Of a stretch of 10,486 bases of DNA, positions 1 through 7,007 are shown one piece after another. Numbering within the stretch: the stretch's first letter is position 1; each line of letters starts with the position of its first letter. The DNA comes from Bacteriovoracaceae bacterium UBA2394 (GTDB lineage Bacteria; Bdellovibrionota; UBA2394). A model generated the notes under the pieces. That model ran no database searches, had not been told where the DNA came from, and saw nothing but the letters and a program-made list of their open reading frames with translations. The translations under genes were made by a program, and so were the position numbers. The stretch covers positions 1 to 10,486 of the forward strand of contig DDSI01000133.1 in NCBI GenBank assembly GCA_002343335.1. The letters run 5' to 3'.

Positions 1-237
1 GTTCATATCACTGTGGCAGATTCGGGCGTTGGAATTCCTGCTGAGAATCTTGGAAATATCTTTGAGATTTTTTCTCGCGCCGAAAATGTAAGAAATTCCA
101 ACGTAGGAGGATTCGGTCTCGGATTGAAAATTTCAAAGGATATCGTTGAGAAACACCACGGAAAGATCTGGGCTGAATCGGAGTTAGGCAAGGGTTCGAA
201 ATTTCATGTTCTCTTACCCTTTCATTCAAATACTTAA
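1..237 (+). CDS. Sensor histidine kinase, C-terminal ATPase end (5' partial)
   Basis: The gene enters from the left edge in frame 1, and 78 residues are visible up to TAA at 235-237. These are the last part of a HATPase_c domain, which binds ATP and phosphorylates the kinase's own histidine. The G1 box is DSGVGIP (residues 6-12 of the visible part), the F box is FEIFSR, and the G2 box is GFGLGLKISKDIV. They are followed by the usual tail HHGKIWAESELGKGSKFHVLLP, shown here as family-typical strand-forming residues. The N box, dimerisation domain and any sensor or membrane part lie outside the window, so the signal is unknown. The protein ends directly after the ATPase fold with no receiver domain attached. 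Its stop codon overlaps that of the convergent ChaB-like gene within TTAA at 234-237. Family assignment is secure, specific function is not. Confidence 0.93.
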   Translation, partial: VHITVADSGVGIPAENLGNIFEIFSRAENVRNSNVGGFGLGLKISKDIVEKHHGKIWAESELGKGSKFHVLLPFHSNT

Positions 238-434
238 ATTTGACCGGGCCATGTGACGACCGACATCGCAGTATCATGCGCGAATCGGTGACGAAGAGCG
301 GGGTCCGAAGCTGGATCAGTCTGGAAGTGTTCCCTGCAGGCGTTATTGAAGGCCGCCAAATACAAAGGAAGCAGCTCCTTATCCAAGGAGTTTTTGATGG
401 GATCAGGAAGATCGTCGACGCATTCGTAACACAT
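234..434 (-). CDS. ChaB-like small protein
   Basis: This is a 66-residue protein. It matches the ChaB fold family by pattern: DDLPDPIKNSL at residues 7-17, LYLAAFNNA at 24-32 and HRFAHDTAMSVV at 49-60. These correspond to the family's 'DLP..VK..L', 'iY..AFN.A' and 'AH..AW.AV' blocks. ChaB was named as a putative regulator of the cation transporter ChaA in E. coli, but its molecular role is poorly established, so I assign no function. The ATG at 434-432 was chosen; an upstream in-frame GTG at 458 would add eight residues (MRGETAKC) but has no visible ribosome site. A GGGGGAG stretch lies about 12 bases before the ATG. The N-terminus has a CxxC (MCYEC), which is unusual for the family. The gene is convergent with the kinase gene and shares the TTAA at the stops. 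Confidence 0.62.
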   Translation of the reverse strand: MCYECVDDLPDPIKNSLDKELLPLYLAAFNNACREHFQTDPASDPALRHRFAHDTAMSVVTWPGQI

Positions 435-480
435 ACATTTAGCTGTCTCCCCCCGCACTGTTCACTGCTTCGAAATTCAC

Positions 481-502
481 TTTCGATCTCCAAAGATCGA
501 AA
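481..502. repeat. Perfect 9-bp hairpin upstream of the ChaB-like gene
   Basis: TTTCGATCT and AGATCGAAA are perfect complements around the loop CCAA. There is no T tract on either side, so a terminator is unlikely. It lies about 47 bases upstream of the ChaB-like start, where an operator or 5' leader hairpin is possible. The AGCACC/GGTGCT pair at 508-533 and the palindrome GCTTAAGC at 531-538 are nearby. Function is unknown. Confidence 0.4.
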
Positions 503-645
503 GGGTGAGCACCACCAAGGCGTAGAAGGTGCTTAAGCAAAGAAAACTTACAAGCGGCATCATCGAATTGTTCATTTCAGCTCACTTTCAGGCATCGTAA
601 ATCCGCGCCTTTCCTGATCTTAAAGGAGGTCGGAACACCCTGATA

Positions 646-661
646 CTGTACGTGCGTACAG
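646..661. promoter_or_regulatory. 16-bp palindrome, possible operator
   Basis: CTGTACG TG CGTACAG is a perfect inverted repeat with 7-bp arms and a 2-bp centre, lying 50 bases before the ATG of the gene at 711. The geometry suits a dimeric DNA-binding protein better than an RNA hairpin, since the loop is only two bases. A strong but apparently unused Shine-Dalgarno-like AGGAGG lies just upstream at 624-629. I cannot name a regulator. Confidence 0.35.
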
Positions 662-710
662 GCCCCGTCCCGGACTTCCTCTTTCCTTAAGTTGGTGTAT
701 AAGCGACCGG

Positions 711-1199
711 ATGTCGTTCCTGAACCTCGTCAAACAATTGGAAGATCAACTGACAGAAAGCGAATGGGCTGAGGCCTACGTGATGGATTCGAAGGAAGCC
801 ATTCACTCCCGTAAAATTACGCTCTGTTGGAGAGAGACCCAACAGCCCGTTCCTTTGGATCTCAATCTTTCCGAAGAGGCTTATAACAGACGTGGCTTCA
901 CCTGGCGGGATGTGCATCGCCGGATGAAAGATTGTTTACCTAAAAACATGCTCAAGCAGTCGATTTCAGAAGCAAATTCAATTCTAAGAAATGCCAATCG
1001 GCGTTCTACCAAAGATATTTCAAAGGACTTTAAGAACTGGCGAGAAACAACCGCTGAACTACTCGACCATATGTTTGGATTTGGAGTTTCTCAAAATTTC
1101 AAAGAGGACTCGGTCCTTCCTACTCACCTTCAGGCCGGCAGCATGCAAGCTGTTCATTTCCTTTTCGAGCAAAAGATCGACTACTTGAAATCCTTTTGA
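711..1199 (+). CDS. Hypothetical protein, 162 residues
   Basis: I do not recognise this protein. It is 162 residues long, soluble and charged, with no signal peptide and no membrane segment. It is predicted largely helical by eye, with a long basic-acidic stretch at about residues 75-120 (RRMKDCLPKNMLKQ onward). The start ATG is the only candidate: no other start codon lies in frame just upstream, and there is no clear ribosome site before it (GCGACCGG). Coding is supported by length, ordinary codon use and the closely packed convergent neighbour, whose 3' end overlaps this one by 19 bases. The 16-bp palindrome at 646-661 lies in its promoter region. It could be a lineage-specific cytoplasmic protein; no function is suggested. 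Confidence 0.7.
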   Translation: MSFLNLVKQLEDQLTESEWAEAYVMDSKEAIHSRKITLCWRETQQPVPLDLNLSEEAYNRRGFTWRDVHRRMKDCLPKNMLKQSISEANSILRNANRRSTKDISKDFKNWRETTAELLDHMFGFGVSQNFKEDSVLPTHLQAGSMQAVHFLFEQKIDYLKSF

Positions 1200-1816
1200 T
1201 CTTTCCTTCGAGAAACTTGCTTTTGTAATGCGCTAATCGCGCGATGCGGCCACTTTCTTTGGAAGATATTGACGATCCATTTGGGGATAGCCCCTTTTGG
1301 GTCTACGAAAGCCTCTGCCCAAATTTCTGTGCGGTCGAACCCTAACTTTTTAAGTTGAAAGGTTGCACGATAAACAACTCCTCGGACGAAACTTGTTTTG
1401 GGCTCCTTTGTGTGAGCTGTCGATTCATAATGAATAGACCAAGTTCCAGATCTTCGTGGATTAGATTGCACGCGAGCCGCAACCACAAAGTCCCGGTCAC
1501 TCACAAAGAAAGGTGTTGCGATGTGATTGTACTCAATCCATTCGTGTTCCGTTTTCCTCTCAAGGATTCTTGCGTCCGCCAGATTGGGAGCCCATGACTT
1601 CCGCTGGTCGATATCCATTAAGACATCCACCACGCTCTTAAGTGGCGCTTCAATCACGGCGCGTCCCGCGACCGCTACGACTGAGCGGTTCTGGACTTCG
1701 GCCTCAAAAATATGGATGCCGGCCCTTTCATTGATAAGTTTCCATTCTAGCGATTCGACTTCCAGTGCCGCAGGAAAGGTAAGAGAAAATAAGAGAAACA
1801 TTAAATTCATTGCCAT
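1181..1816 (-). CDS. Exported START-domain (SRPBCC fold) lipid-binding protein
   Basis: From the ATG at 1816 the protein has 211 residues: a hydrophobic N-terminal segment (MNLMFLLFSLTFPA) that looks like a signal peptide, then one START-like domain. Typical START features are the opening EWKLINERAGIHIFEAEV, the conserved tryptophan and proline in SWAPNLADARIL, and IATPFFVSDRDFVVAARV, the bacterial START signature around 'sDRDfv'. START domains hold a lipid or sterol in a hydrophobic cavity, and the signal peptide suggests a periplasmic or envelope role; the ligand is unknown. The start is uncertain. A GGGGG ribosome-like site at 1824-1820 fits the ATG at 1816 (3-base spacer) or the one at 1810 (9-base spacer). 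A TTG at 1843 would add MIDFLQRGK, which supplies positive charge to the signal peptide but has no ribosome site. The 3' end overlaps that of the convergent hypothetical gene. Confidence 0.82.
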   Translation of the reverse strand: MAMNLMFLLFSLTFPAALEVESLEWKLINERAGIHIFEAEVQNRSVVAVAGRAVIEAPLKSVVDVLMDIDQRKSWAPNLADARILERKTEHEWIEYNHIATPFFVSDRDFVVAARVQSNPRRSGTWSIHYESTAHTKEPKTSFVRGVVYRATFQLKKLGFDRTEIWAEAFVDPKGAIPKWIVNIFQRKWPHRAISALQKQVSRRKDQKDFK

Positions 1817-1910
1817 TTTCCCCCGTTGCAAAAAATCAATCAATCAGCTGACATTATTTAACTCGAATTTGAACCCGCGGTGAATAGACCTTCTTAATTG
1901 GGTCACGAAG

Positions 1911-2393
1911 ATGAACAAACAGCGCCTTTTAGAATCCATATTAAGTATCCTTCAACAAGATGAGGCATTGCTCGTGAGCGCCAACCTTGCCGCAAAAGAA
2001 GCGGCCACTGAGGCTGAAGCAAAACCCGAAAATAAATATGACACTCGAGGACTTGAGCAATCCTATCTTGCTGCCGGCCAAGCGAAGCGAGCGGAAGATC
2101 TCAGAGCGGCGATGCTCATGCTGAAATCCTTAACTCTTTTGACCTTCGATCGGGAGTCTCCTATCGACATATCAGCGCTCGTAACTCTTCAAGATGAGTC
2201 CGGCCAACAGAAAATTTACTTTCTATTGCCTTCTCAGGGCGGAGTTAAACTGAAGGTCGATCAAAAAGAAGTTTCTACTGTTTCGCCCGAAAGTCCCCTG
2301 GGACGGGCTTTAATTGATAAACGCGTCGGCCAAGCAATTGAACTCAAATCTGCGGGTCAAACCCGCTGTTTAGAAATAGTCGATGTCATATGA
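1911..2393 (+). CDS. Gre-family (GreA/GreB-like) transcription elongation factor homologue
   Basis: This 160-residue protein has the two-part layout of Gre factors. An N-terminal helical hairpin covers residues 1-75, with the tip region around EAEAKPENKYDTRGLEQSY (35-52). A C-terminal FKBP-like domain follows from about 84, with SPESPLGRALIDKRVGQAIE at 125-144 matching the Gre 'SPLGrALiGk.vGd' signature. Gre proteins enter the RNA polymerase secondary channel and stimulate cleavage of backtracked RNA using acidic residues at the hairpin tip. Here the classical 'GDLSENAEY' tip is replaced by a KPENKYDTR-type sequence, so cleavage activity cannot be assumed; it may be a polymerase-binding relative. 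The last codons contain a small inverted repeat (GCGGGT/ACCCGC, 2352-2366). It lies 60 bases upstream of yebC on the same strand and may be cotranscribed. Confidence 0.75.
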   Translation: MNKQRLLESILSILQQDEALLVSANLAAKEAATEAEAKPENKYDTRGLEQSYLAAGQAKRAEDLRAAMLMLKSLTLLTFDRESPIDISALVTLQDESGQQKIYFLLPSQGGVKLKVDQKEVSTVSPESPLGRALIDKRVGQAIELKSAGQTRCLEIVDVI

Positions 2394-2453
2394 CTCTGCT
2401 TAAAGTAACTTTTTAAAGAAATTTTGGCCGGATGACGGAAAGGGAACCCCCCC

Positions 2454-3176
2454 ATGGGTAGAATATTTGAAGTTCGTAAATCCACGATGATGGCTCGCTG
2501 GAACAAGATGGCGAAGGCCTTCACTCGAATTGTCAAAGACATCACCATCGCCGTCAAAGCTTCTGGCCCCGATCCCAATTCGAATCCCGCACTACGACGC
2601 GCCATTCAAAACGGTCGTGCCGTCAATATGCCGAAGGATAAAATCGATGCCGCGATCAAACGAGCAAGCGGTCAGACGGATTTGAATTATGAAGTTCTCC
2701 TTTACGAAGGCTATGCACCGCATGGAGTACCGATGATTGTGGAGGCGGCTACAGATAATCCGACTCGAACAGCAGCCAATGTAAGATCCATTTTTAAAAA
2801 ACATGGGGGGAACCTCGGCTCGACTGGCAGTGTGAGTTTTATGTTCAAACGAATGGGCGTGATTCGCCTCTCCCCTGACGGATTGAATTTAGAAGAACTT
2901 GAATTGGAATTGATCGACCACGGTTTGGAAGAAATTGGGGAGTCCACCGGCGAACAAGGTGAGAAGGTCATCGTGGCTCGGTGCTTATTTAATAACTTTG
3001 GCCAACTTCAATCGGCTATCGAAGCTCGAAAAATTTCTCCCCTAGAATCCGCCTCGCAGTATATTTCCGAAACGTTCACGGAGCTGACGAACGATCAGGC
3101 GACTGAAGTACTGGAGCTTGTCGATGCTCTCGAACAAGACGACGACGTTCAGCAAGTTTTTCACAATCTGAAATAA
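2454..3176 (+). CDS. yebC: YebC/PmpR/TACO1-family protein
   Basis: This 240-residue protein covers the whole family. The N-terminus [20 protein letters not shown] replaces the enterobacterial 'AGHSKWANI' and belongs to the 'GRaFEfRK' subtype seen in Bacteroidetes and some delta-like groups. Diagnostic blocks are [14 protein letters not shown] (38-51), [14 protein letters not shown] (58-71), [39 protein letters not shown] (108-127) and the C-terminal [16 protein letters not shown]. Members were described as DNA-binding regulators; more recent work on the family also ties it to ribosome stalling at proline-rich stretches. I cannot choose between these here. The ATG follows GAAAGGGA with a spacer of about eight to ten bases that includes a C run. 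A Gre-like gene lies immediately upstream, so the pair may share a promoter. An 11-bp hairpin follows the stop. Confidence 0.93.
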   Translation: MGRIFEVRKSTMMARWNKMAKAFTRIVKDITIAVKASGPDPNSNPALRRAIQNGRAVNMPKDKIDAAIKRASGQTDLNYEVLLYEGYAPHGVPMIVEAATDNPTRTAANVRSIFKKHGGNLGSTGSVSFMFKRMGVIRLSPDGLNLEELELELIDHGLEEIGESTGEQGEKVIVARCLFNNFGQLQSAIEARKISPLESASQYISETFTELTNDQATEVLELVDALEQDDDVQQVFHNLK

Positions 3177-3184
3177 TTTGGTAG

Positions 3185-3208
3185 GCGTGCCTCATGAATG
3201 AGGCACGC
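3185..3208 (+). terminator. Hairpin after yebC
   Basis: GCGTGCCTCAT and ATGAGGCACGC form a perfect 11-bp stem with almost no loop (effectively 10 bp with TGAA). It begins 8 bases after the yebC stop. No T tract follows (GATAGTAG), so it may be an mRNA-end stabiliser or a weak or Rho-assisted terminator rather than a strong intrinsic one. Confidence 0.45.
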
Positions 3209-3237
3209 GATAGTAGACGAAAATCTAACTGAAAATC

Positions 3238-3262
3238 GGCGATCTGCGGTAAGCAGATCGCC
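3238..3262 (-). terminator. Intrinsic terminator of the DRDEYGQFAG gene
   Basis: GGCGATCTGC and GCAGATCGCC form a perfect 10-bp GC-rich stem with a 5-base loop. It lies 22 bases beyond the stop of the minus-strand gene ending at 3284. Read on the minus strand it is followed by GATTTTC and then a second T-rich patch. On the plus strand the tail (AAGGATTT) is poorer, so the minus strand is preferred, although it may work both ways between these convergent genes. Confidence 0.6.
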
Positions 3263-3283
3263 AAGGATTTCTACAAATCTCAT

Positions 3284-3946
3284 TTAATACACTCGTCTTA
3301 AGTGGCTTTCACGATTCGAGGATCGACCGCCGCTTTCATCGTCATTGCTTCGGTAGCTTTGACTCCCACGTCCTCGTGAAGAAGAAAAACCTCGATTGCT
3401 TCCTTGATAGTCATCGCCGTCATCACTCTCGTCATTTCCAGCAAATTGTCCGTATTCATCTCGATCTTGCGATAGAGCCGAGCGGTATCCGCCGCGAGCG
3501 CGCCCTTCGTATCGGTCGTCGTCTTCATCTCGGCTACTGCTGCGTCCACCGCGATTTGAAGACGAATAACGACTTCTTTCATCACTTTCGTTGTCGTAAG
3601 AGCTGCTACTTCGACCCGACCGAGATCCAAACCGTTCACTGCTTTGCGAACCCGCAAATTGTCCGTACTCATCTCGGTCTTGCATTTCTGAAGAACGTTG
3701 ACCGCCTCGCGATCGACCCTCTTCACCACCAAATCGCTCCTCATCATCATTGTATCGACCTGATGATCGGTTTGATCGACCTTGGCGACTTTCATCGTCA
3801 TCGTCATCTTCATTGGTATTTCGACCACCGTGCGAATATTGCCCTCCGAGTGCTCTACCTTCTTGCGCTCGCTTCCAGGTTTGTGAGGTGTAATGTCGAC
3901 CTGCGGAATCAGTGTGACCTCGTCCTCGATTGGATTGCTGTGCCAT
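3284..3946 (-). CDS. Disordered Ser/Arg/Gly/Asp-rich protein with repeated DRDEYGQFAG motif
   Basis: The protein has 220 residues and is almost entirely low-complexity. Only the first 40 residues have mixed composition (HTDSAGRHYTSQTWKRAQEG). The rest is strongly charged, with acidic runs (EDDDDDES), RS/SR/RG dipeptides and no membrane or signal sequence. The motif QDRDEYGQFAG occurs at about residues 89-99 and again at about 160-170. The motif recalls 'RDExGRF'-type repeats in small basic stress-related proteins of proteobacteria, but I recognise this only as a resemblance. The start is firm: ATG at 3946 with AAGGAG eight bases before it. Two other long frames over the same DNA are explained by its composition. 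The protein may bind nucleic acid or form assemblies; that is inferred from composition alone. A terminator-like hairpin follows at 3238-3262. Confidence 0.8.
   Translation of the reverse strand: MAQQSNRGRGHTDSAGRHYTSQTWKRAQEGRALGGQYSHGGRNTNEDDDDDESRQGRSNRSSGRYNDDEERFGGEEGRSRGGQRSSEMQDRDEYGQFAGSQSSERFGSRSGRSSSSYDNESDERSRYSSSNRGGRSSSRDEDDDRYEGRARGGYRSALSQDRDEYGQFAGNDESDDGDDYQGSNRGFSSSRGRGSQSYRSNDDESGGRSSNRESHLRRVY
3441..3683 (-). repeat. Pair of 30-bp in-frame direct repeats encoding QDRDEYGQFA
   Basis: The 30-base units at 3441-3470 and 3654-3683 differ at only two bases, both silent third-position changes, and are spaced 213 bp (71 codons) apart. The serine- and arginine-rich DNA between them is not conserved as a repeat unit. 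This points to duplication followed by strong purifying selection on the motif, or to a fairly recent duplication. Confidence 0.75.
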
Positions 3947-4269
3947 TTTAATTTCTCCTTCGGTAATTGATTAGCTCGTTTATGGATTAGCTTGATTTCA
4001 TTTCTGCTAAACTCTCCATAGATTTCCCCCTGGCGGACACTAACTAACGTCGTCACTCAAACATCCGCCCAAGGCTCAGAGCATTTCCGCAAATTGAATA
4101 ACCCCGAAGGTCCATTTGTTTATTTGGCGTGGAGCTTAAAGTGAAATCGAAATAAGAATGAAAGGAATTATCTCGAGACGACAGCCAAGGAAGATATCAA
4201 AATGAATCTAGTACCGAGGAGTAATACCCCTCATCTTCTTCAAATTTGATGAGATTAGCCCCCGGGCTT
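3947..4269. other. 323-bp intergenic region
   Basis: This stretch holds the ribosome site and presumed promoter of the DRDEYGQFAG gene at its left end and the 3' flank of the DUF389 gene at its right end. An inverted repeat GGCGGA/TCCGCC lies at about 4033-4070. Near 4218-4255 there are two imperfect stems (GAGGAG/CCCCTC and CTCATC/GATGAG). No T tract makes either a clear terminator. Two tiny plus-strand frames of 14-15 codons near 4158-4250 overlap at ATGA but lack convincing signals. I see no gene. Confidence 0.5.
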
Positions 4270-5676
4270 TCAATTTGATCTCTTCACTGAAGTTTGAAGT
4301 ATGATGGCGTCGATTCCAACTCTGACAGAGAGCCATTTTTTAATCCGCTCTTTATCCTTATTCGTTGGATTTCTTTTAAACTCCAGGAAGGCGAGCAAGA
4401 TGGGTCCATTTTTGGTCTTATCTTGCATATCCTTAATCATATTTGTTCGCGCGAAACTTCCCTGAACAAGGTCTGGATGTTGGGCCCGAGCTTCTTGAAA
4501 TAAGTTTTCCTCAGGAAGCGCTTGAGATTTCAGACGAGCAAGCTCTGCTTCGAGGACAGCGATCTTCTCATCCTTTGTTCTTAAACTCTCGGTGCTTTGC
4601 TTATAAAACTCCGTAAGAATTTCGGATTTGAGTGTTTGCAGTTTCTCAGGGTTTTCGTTGCTACTCAAGGTTTGGTTGATCACGAGTTTTATGCCTCTTA
4701 ATCCATAAAACTCCTCCTGATCTTGAAGTTGTTGGATTTGATCAGCCGTCAAGGCATGCCCAATGAGAGTCAAAACAATCTCCGGTGGATTGCGATCGAA
4801 ATGTATTTTTCGATCGAGAATTTGAGTATCAGGAAATCTAAACTCTCGTGTGAGAAACAAATTCGCATTCCGCTCAACAATTGAATTTTTAACAATTCGA
4901 TAAGTCAGATAAATACTTGGAAGCGCCGTAACAATGACGAGAACAGCAATCAATTGACGCATTCGCTTCTGAACGAGTTCGTCGATATACTGTTTCTTTG
5001 GTAAGTGCAGAAGCTTAGAGATGAGAATAGTTGCGAAGCAAATGAAGACAGAATTGATAAAAAATAAATAGAGTGCGCCAAAGCTATAAGCGAGGCTTCC
5101 ATTCGCAATCCCGTAGCCGGCAGTGCATAGGGGCGGCATCAGAGCGGTTGCAATCGCCACGCCGGGAACAACATTTGTTTTAATCTTTCTTGAGTATGCA
5201 ATAATTCCTGCGATACCTCCAAAAAAGGCAATAAGAACGTCCCAGATTGTCGGAGATGTTCTTGCGAGTAGCTCGGACTTTGCGTCTGACAGCGGGGTTA
5301 ATAGAAAATAGATAGTCGAAGCAAGAATCGCTGTACCCACGGCAAAGCCGAAACTTCTCAATGCGCGCTTCATGAGATCAAAATCAACGGTCGCAACACC
5401 AAGCCCCAAACCTACGATAGGTCCCATTAGAGGAGAAATAAGCATGGCCCCAATAATGACGGCGGTAGAATTTATGTTTAATCCGATAGAGGCGAGTAAA
5501 ATTGCAAATATGAGAATCCAAAGATTAGCTCCTTTGAATTCGACTGCTTGCTCCATCGACTCAATAATTTCTTCGTTCGACGCTTTGTCTGACAATAAAT
5601 CGAAGTGCCTCGACAATATTTCTTGAAATAATTTAAGGCTACGAGGCGCTTTCTTAAAGCGCTTTGTCTTTTCCAT
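4270..5676 (-). CDS. DUF389 (TIGR00341-type) multi-pass membrane protein
   Basis: The protein has 468 residues. After a basic N-terminus, hydrophobic segments lie at about 50-66, 71-95, 108-126, 143-160, 168-190, 196-220 and 241-260. The DUF389 hallmarks are present: ANLWILIFAILLASIGLNIN, STAVIIGAMLISPLMGPIVG (about 70-89) and GVAIATALMPPLCTAGYG (172-189). Beyond residue 265 is a soluble region of about 200 residues ending in a short coiled coil (KDEKIAVLEAELARLKSQ) and a DAIILQTS-like C-terminal strand. The family is widespread but lacks an agreed function; an inner-membrane location is inferred. Start ATG at 5676 has no strong ribosome site, yet it opens directly into a plausible basic N-terminus. 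A 7-bp hairpin (GCGCTTT/AAAGCGC, 5646-5662) lies inside the first dozen codons and could hinder translation initiation. Confidence 0.9.
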   Translation of the reverse strand: MEKTKRFKKAPRSLKLFQEILSRHFDLLSDKASNEEIIESMEQAVEFKGANLWILIFAILLASIGLNINSTAVIIGAMLISPLMGPIVGLGLGVATVDFDLMKRALRSFGFAVGTAILASTIYFLLTPLSDAKSELLARTSPTIWDVLIAFFGGIAGIIAYSRKIKTNVVPGVAIATALMPPLCTAGYGIANGSLAYSFGALYLFFINSVFICFATILISKLLHLPKKQYIDELVQKRMRQLIAVLVIVTALPSIYLTYRIVKNSIVERNANLFLTREFRFPDTQILDRKIHFDRNPPEIVLTLIGHALTADQIQQLQDQEEFYGLRGIKLVINQTLSSNENPEKLQTLKSEILTEFYKQSTESLRTKDEKIAVLEAELARLKSQALPEENLFQEARAQHPDLVQGSFARTNMIKDMQDKTKNGPILLAFLEFKRNPTNKDKERIKKWLSVRVGIDAIILQTSVKRSN

Positions 5677-5784
5677 GTTAGATGAGAATGCTATCGGATC
5701 GAGCTAAAAGTCGCCAACTTCTTTTGACAGCCTCTCTTGCGCCTTCTTCCTAGGGCATACGCCTTTCCTGATTCTAGAAAACGA

Positions 5785-5816
5785 CGGAGGCCCATCGATG
5801 AATTCATGAGCCTCCG
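5785..5816 (-). terminator. Intrinsic terminator after the secreted-protein gene
   Basis: CGGAGGC and GCCTCCG form a 7-bp GC-rich stem about 30 bases past the stop at 5846. The loop itself contains two palindromes (CATCGATG and ATGAATTCAT). On the minus strand the stem is followed by TCGTTTTC. The long loop and short T run make it a moderate candidate. Confidence 0.5.
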
Positions 5817-5845
5817 CGTCCAAATGAATTAGCTCCTCTTAAATC

Positions 5846-6787
5846 TCAATCGCGATCCGTATTAGTCTGCGCGATCTCTATAGCTTGATTAGCATTTTTG
5901 GTTTCAATTCGAACACATTCACTCACATCAACTCGGCGAAATCGATACTGGGTAATTCCAGTTCCAGTCGCGCTGGATTCTGCCCATGGGTACCAATTGT
6001 CATCGCGACATGAGACGCCAAACTCAATCACTTTCATTTGTCCCCTAAATTGGGGGCCGCAATTTGCCGCATATTCGAACGAACTTTGTTGGGTCGACTG
6101 TTCCGGAGTAAGTGAAACATTTTGTCGATTGTAAATTGAACAACTTTCATCTGCCTCGAATGATCCAAAATCCAAGGTTGCGTCGCTCTGTCCCATCGGA
6201 AAGGGGCTAGGAAAAGCGTAAAGAATCGAAAGCACCGTACCCAAATCACTGTTATCCCATGTGTAGTATTCGTCGACAGGATTGGGATTCGTCGCCGAAC
6301 TAGATTGAAATCCGTAGAAAGAAATTCCCTCCGTATTATGATGTTGAATCTCCAGTGAATGGTAGTCGTTATTGTGACCCGAGTAGGGATTCACTCCTGA
6401 CTGATCCATTTTAAGAGTGCTGGATGCATAACCTGTGGCCAGGCTCTGATGGTGATCGAGCGAGCAACTTGTCGCCGTGGGACATCTACTTTTTGCTACA
6501 CCATTGACCTCATACGAGGACGAAAAAGCTGGATTCCATCGCGGTAGAGCTGAAATTGGATCGACCAGCGTTCCCGCCTCGATTGAATATTTCGCACTCG
6601 AGACGACTTCAATAATGAATTTATCCCTAATTTGATAAGTAGCGTTTACTAGCTGCTGAGCAGACCGACTAAATGAGACCGTTAGTTCTGGTTGGGGGTT
6701 ACTCGCTACAGATTGACCGAAGGCAAACCCTGAAAGGGCCGTCATCGACAATGTTAAAACTATAATCTTACTCTTGATACACTTCAT
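5846..6787 (-). CDS. Secreted protein of unknown family, six cysteines
   Basis: The protein has 313 residues and a clear Sec signal peptide: MKCIKSK, a hydrophobic core IIVLTLSMTALSG, and likely cleavage after AFG at residue 24. There is no lipobox. The mature part is rich in Ser, Asn, Gln and aromatic residues and has cysteines at 102, 108, 216, 243, 260 and 291, enough for three disulfides in the periplasm or outside the cell. Segments such as SLEIQHHNTEGISFYGFQ and TLDFGSFEADESCSIYN suggest a mostly beta protein. I do not recognise the family. The start is firm: ATG at 6787 preceded by GAGGAGA with a seven-base spacer. It stands alone on its transcript with a terminator-like hairpin after it. 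It could be a surface or predation-related secreted factor, but nothing in the sequence proves that. Confidence 0.85.
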   Translation of the reverse strand: MKCIKSKIIVLTLSMTALSGFAFGQSVASNPQPELTVSFSRSAQQLVNATYQIRDKFIIEVVSSAKYSIEAGTLVDPISALPRWNPAFSSSYEVNGVAKSRCPTATSCSLDHHQSLATGYASSTLKMDQSGVNPYSGHNNDYHSLEIQHHNTEGISFYGFQSSSATNPNPVDEYYTWDNSDLGTVLSILYAFPSPFPMGQSDATLDFGSFEADESCSIYNRQNVSLTPEQSTQQSSFEYAANCGPQFRGQMKVIEFGVSCRDDNWYPWAESSATGTGITQYRFRRVDVSECVRIETKNANQAIEIAQTNTDRD

Positions 6788-7007
6788 ATACTCTCTCCTC
6801 GGGTTAAAAGTTTCCGCACCTTCGCGGCGTTTGTTTTGAGAAAGTATCTTGCAGGGAACGTGCCACCTAAAAGGTCGGCTTTAATTCAAGGAATAACGAT
6901 TTTGCGTGTAAACAAATGAAATCTAGAGATTCCTTTGCACTCCAAAATTTGTTCTCGGTTTCGAGCCCCAACTCTCATCACTTTTCTTTTGAGAAGCGAG
7001 TCAGACA
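6788..7007. other. 220-bp intergenic region upstream of the secreted-protein gene
   Basis: This contains the ribosome site (6793-6800) and presumably the promoter of the minus-strand secreted-protein gene. I could not place -35 and -10 boxes with confidence. Short stems such as CCGC/GCGG near 6813-6826 are too weak to interpret. The right part leads into the accessory region, and no gene is seen. Confidence 0.4.

Noticed and set aside
8..493. 161-residue minus-strand frame over the kinase end and ChaB region
   Set aside because: It is antisense to a conserved ATPase domain and shows no domain pattern or ribosome site.
240..536. 98-residue plus-strand frame downstream of the kinase
   Set aside because: It is antisense to the ChaB-like pattern and has no recognisable features or ribosome site.
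2352..2366. GCGGGT/ACCCGC hairpin as a terminator of the Gre-like gene
   Set aside because: It lies inside the last codons, has only six pairs and is not followed by a T tract.
3376..3951. 191-residue plus-strand His-rich frame
   Set aside because: It is antisense to the DRDEYGQFAG gene. The His, Leu and Asp richness simply mirrors its Asp and Arg codons.
3298..4056. 252-residue minus-strand frame over the DRDEYGQFAG gene
   Set aside because: Its odd composition (very rich in Met, Thr, Val and Lys) is a frame shadow of the repeat-rich gene, and it lacks a ribosome site. The frame at 3284-3946 has AAGGAG at ideal spacing.
4158..4250. Two overlapping 14-15 codon frames (MKGIISRRQPRK and MNLVPRSN)
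   Set aside because: They are very short, only weakly preceded by purines, and no regulated gene follows on the plus strand.
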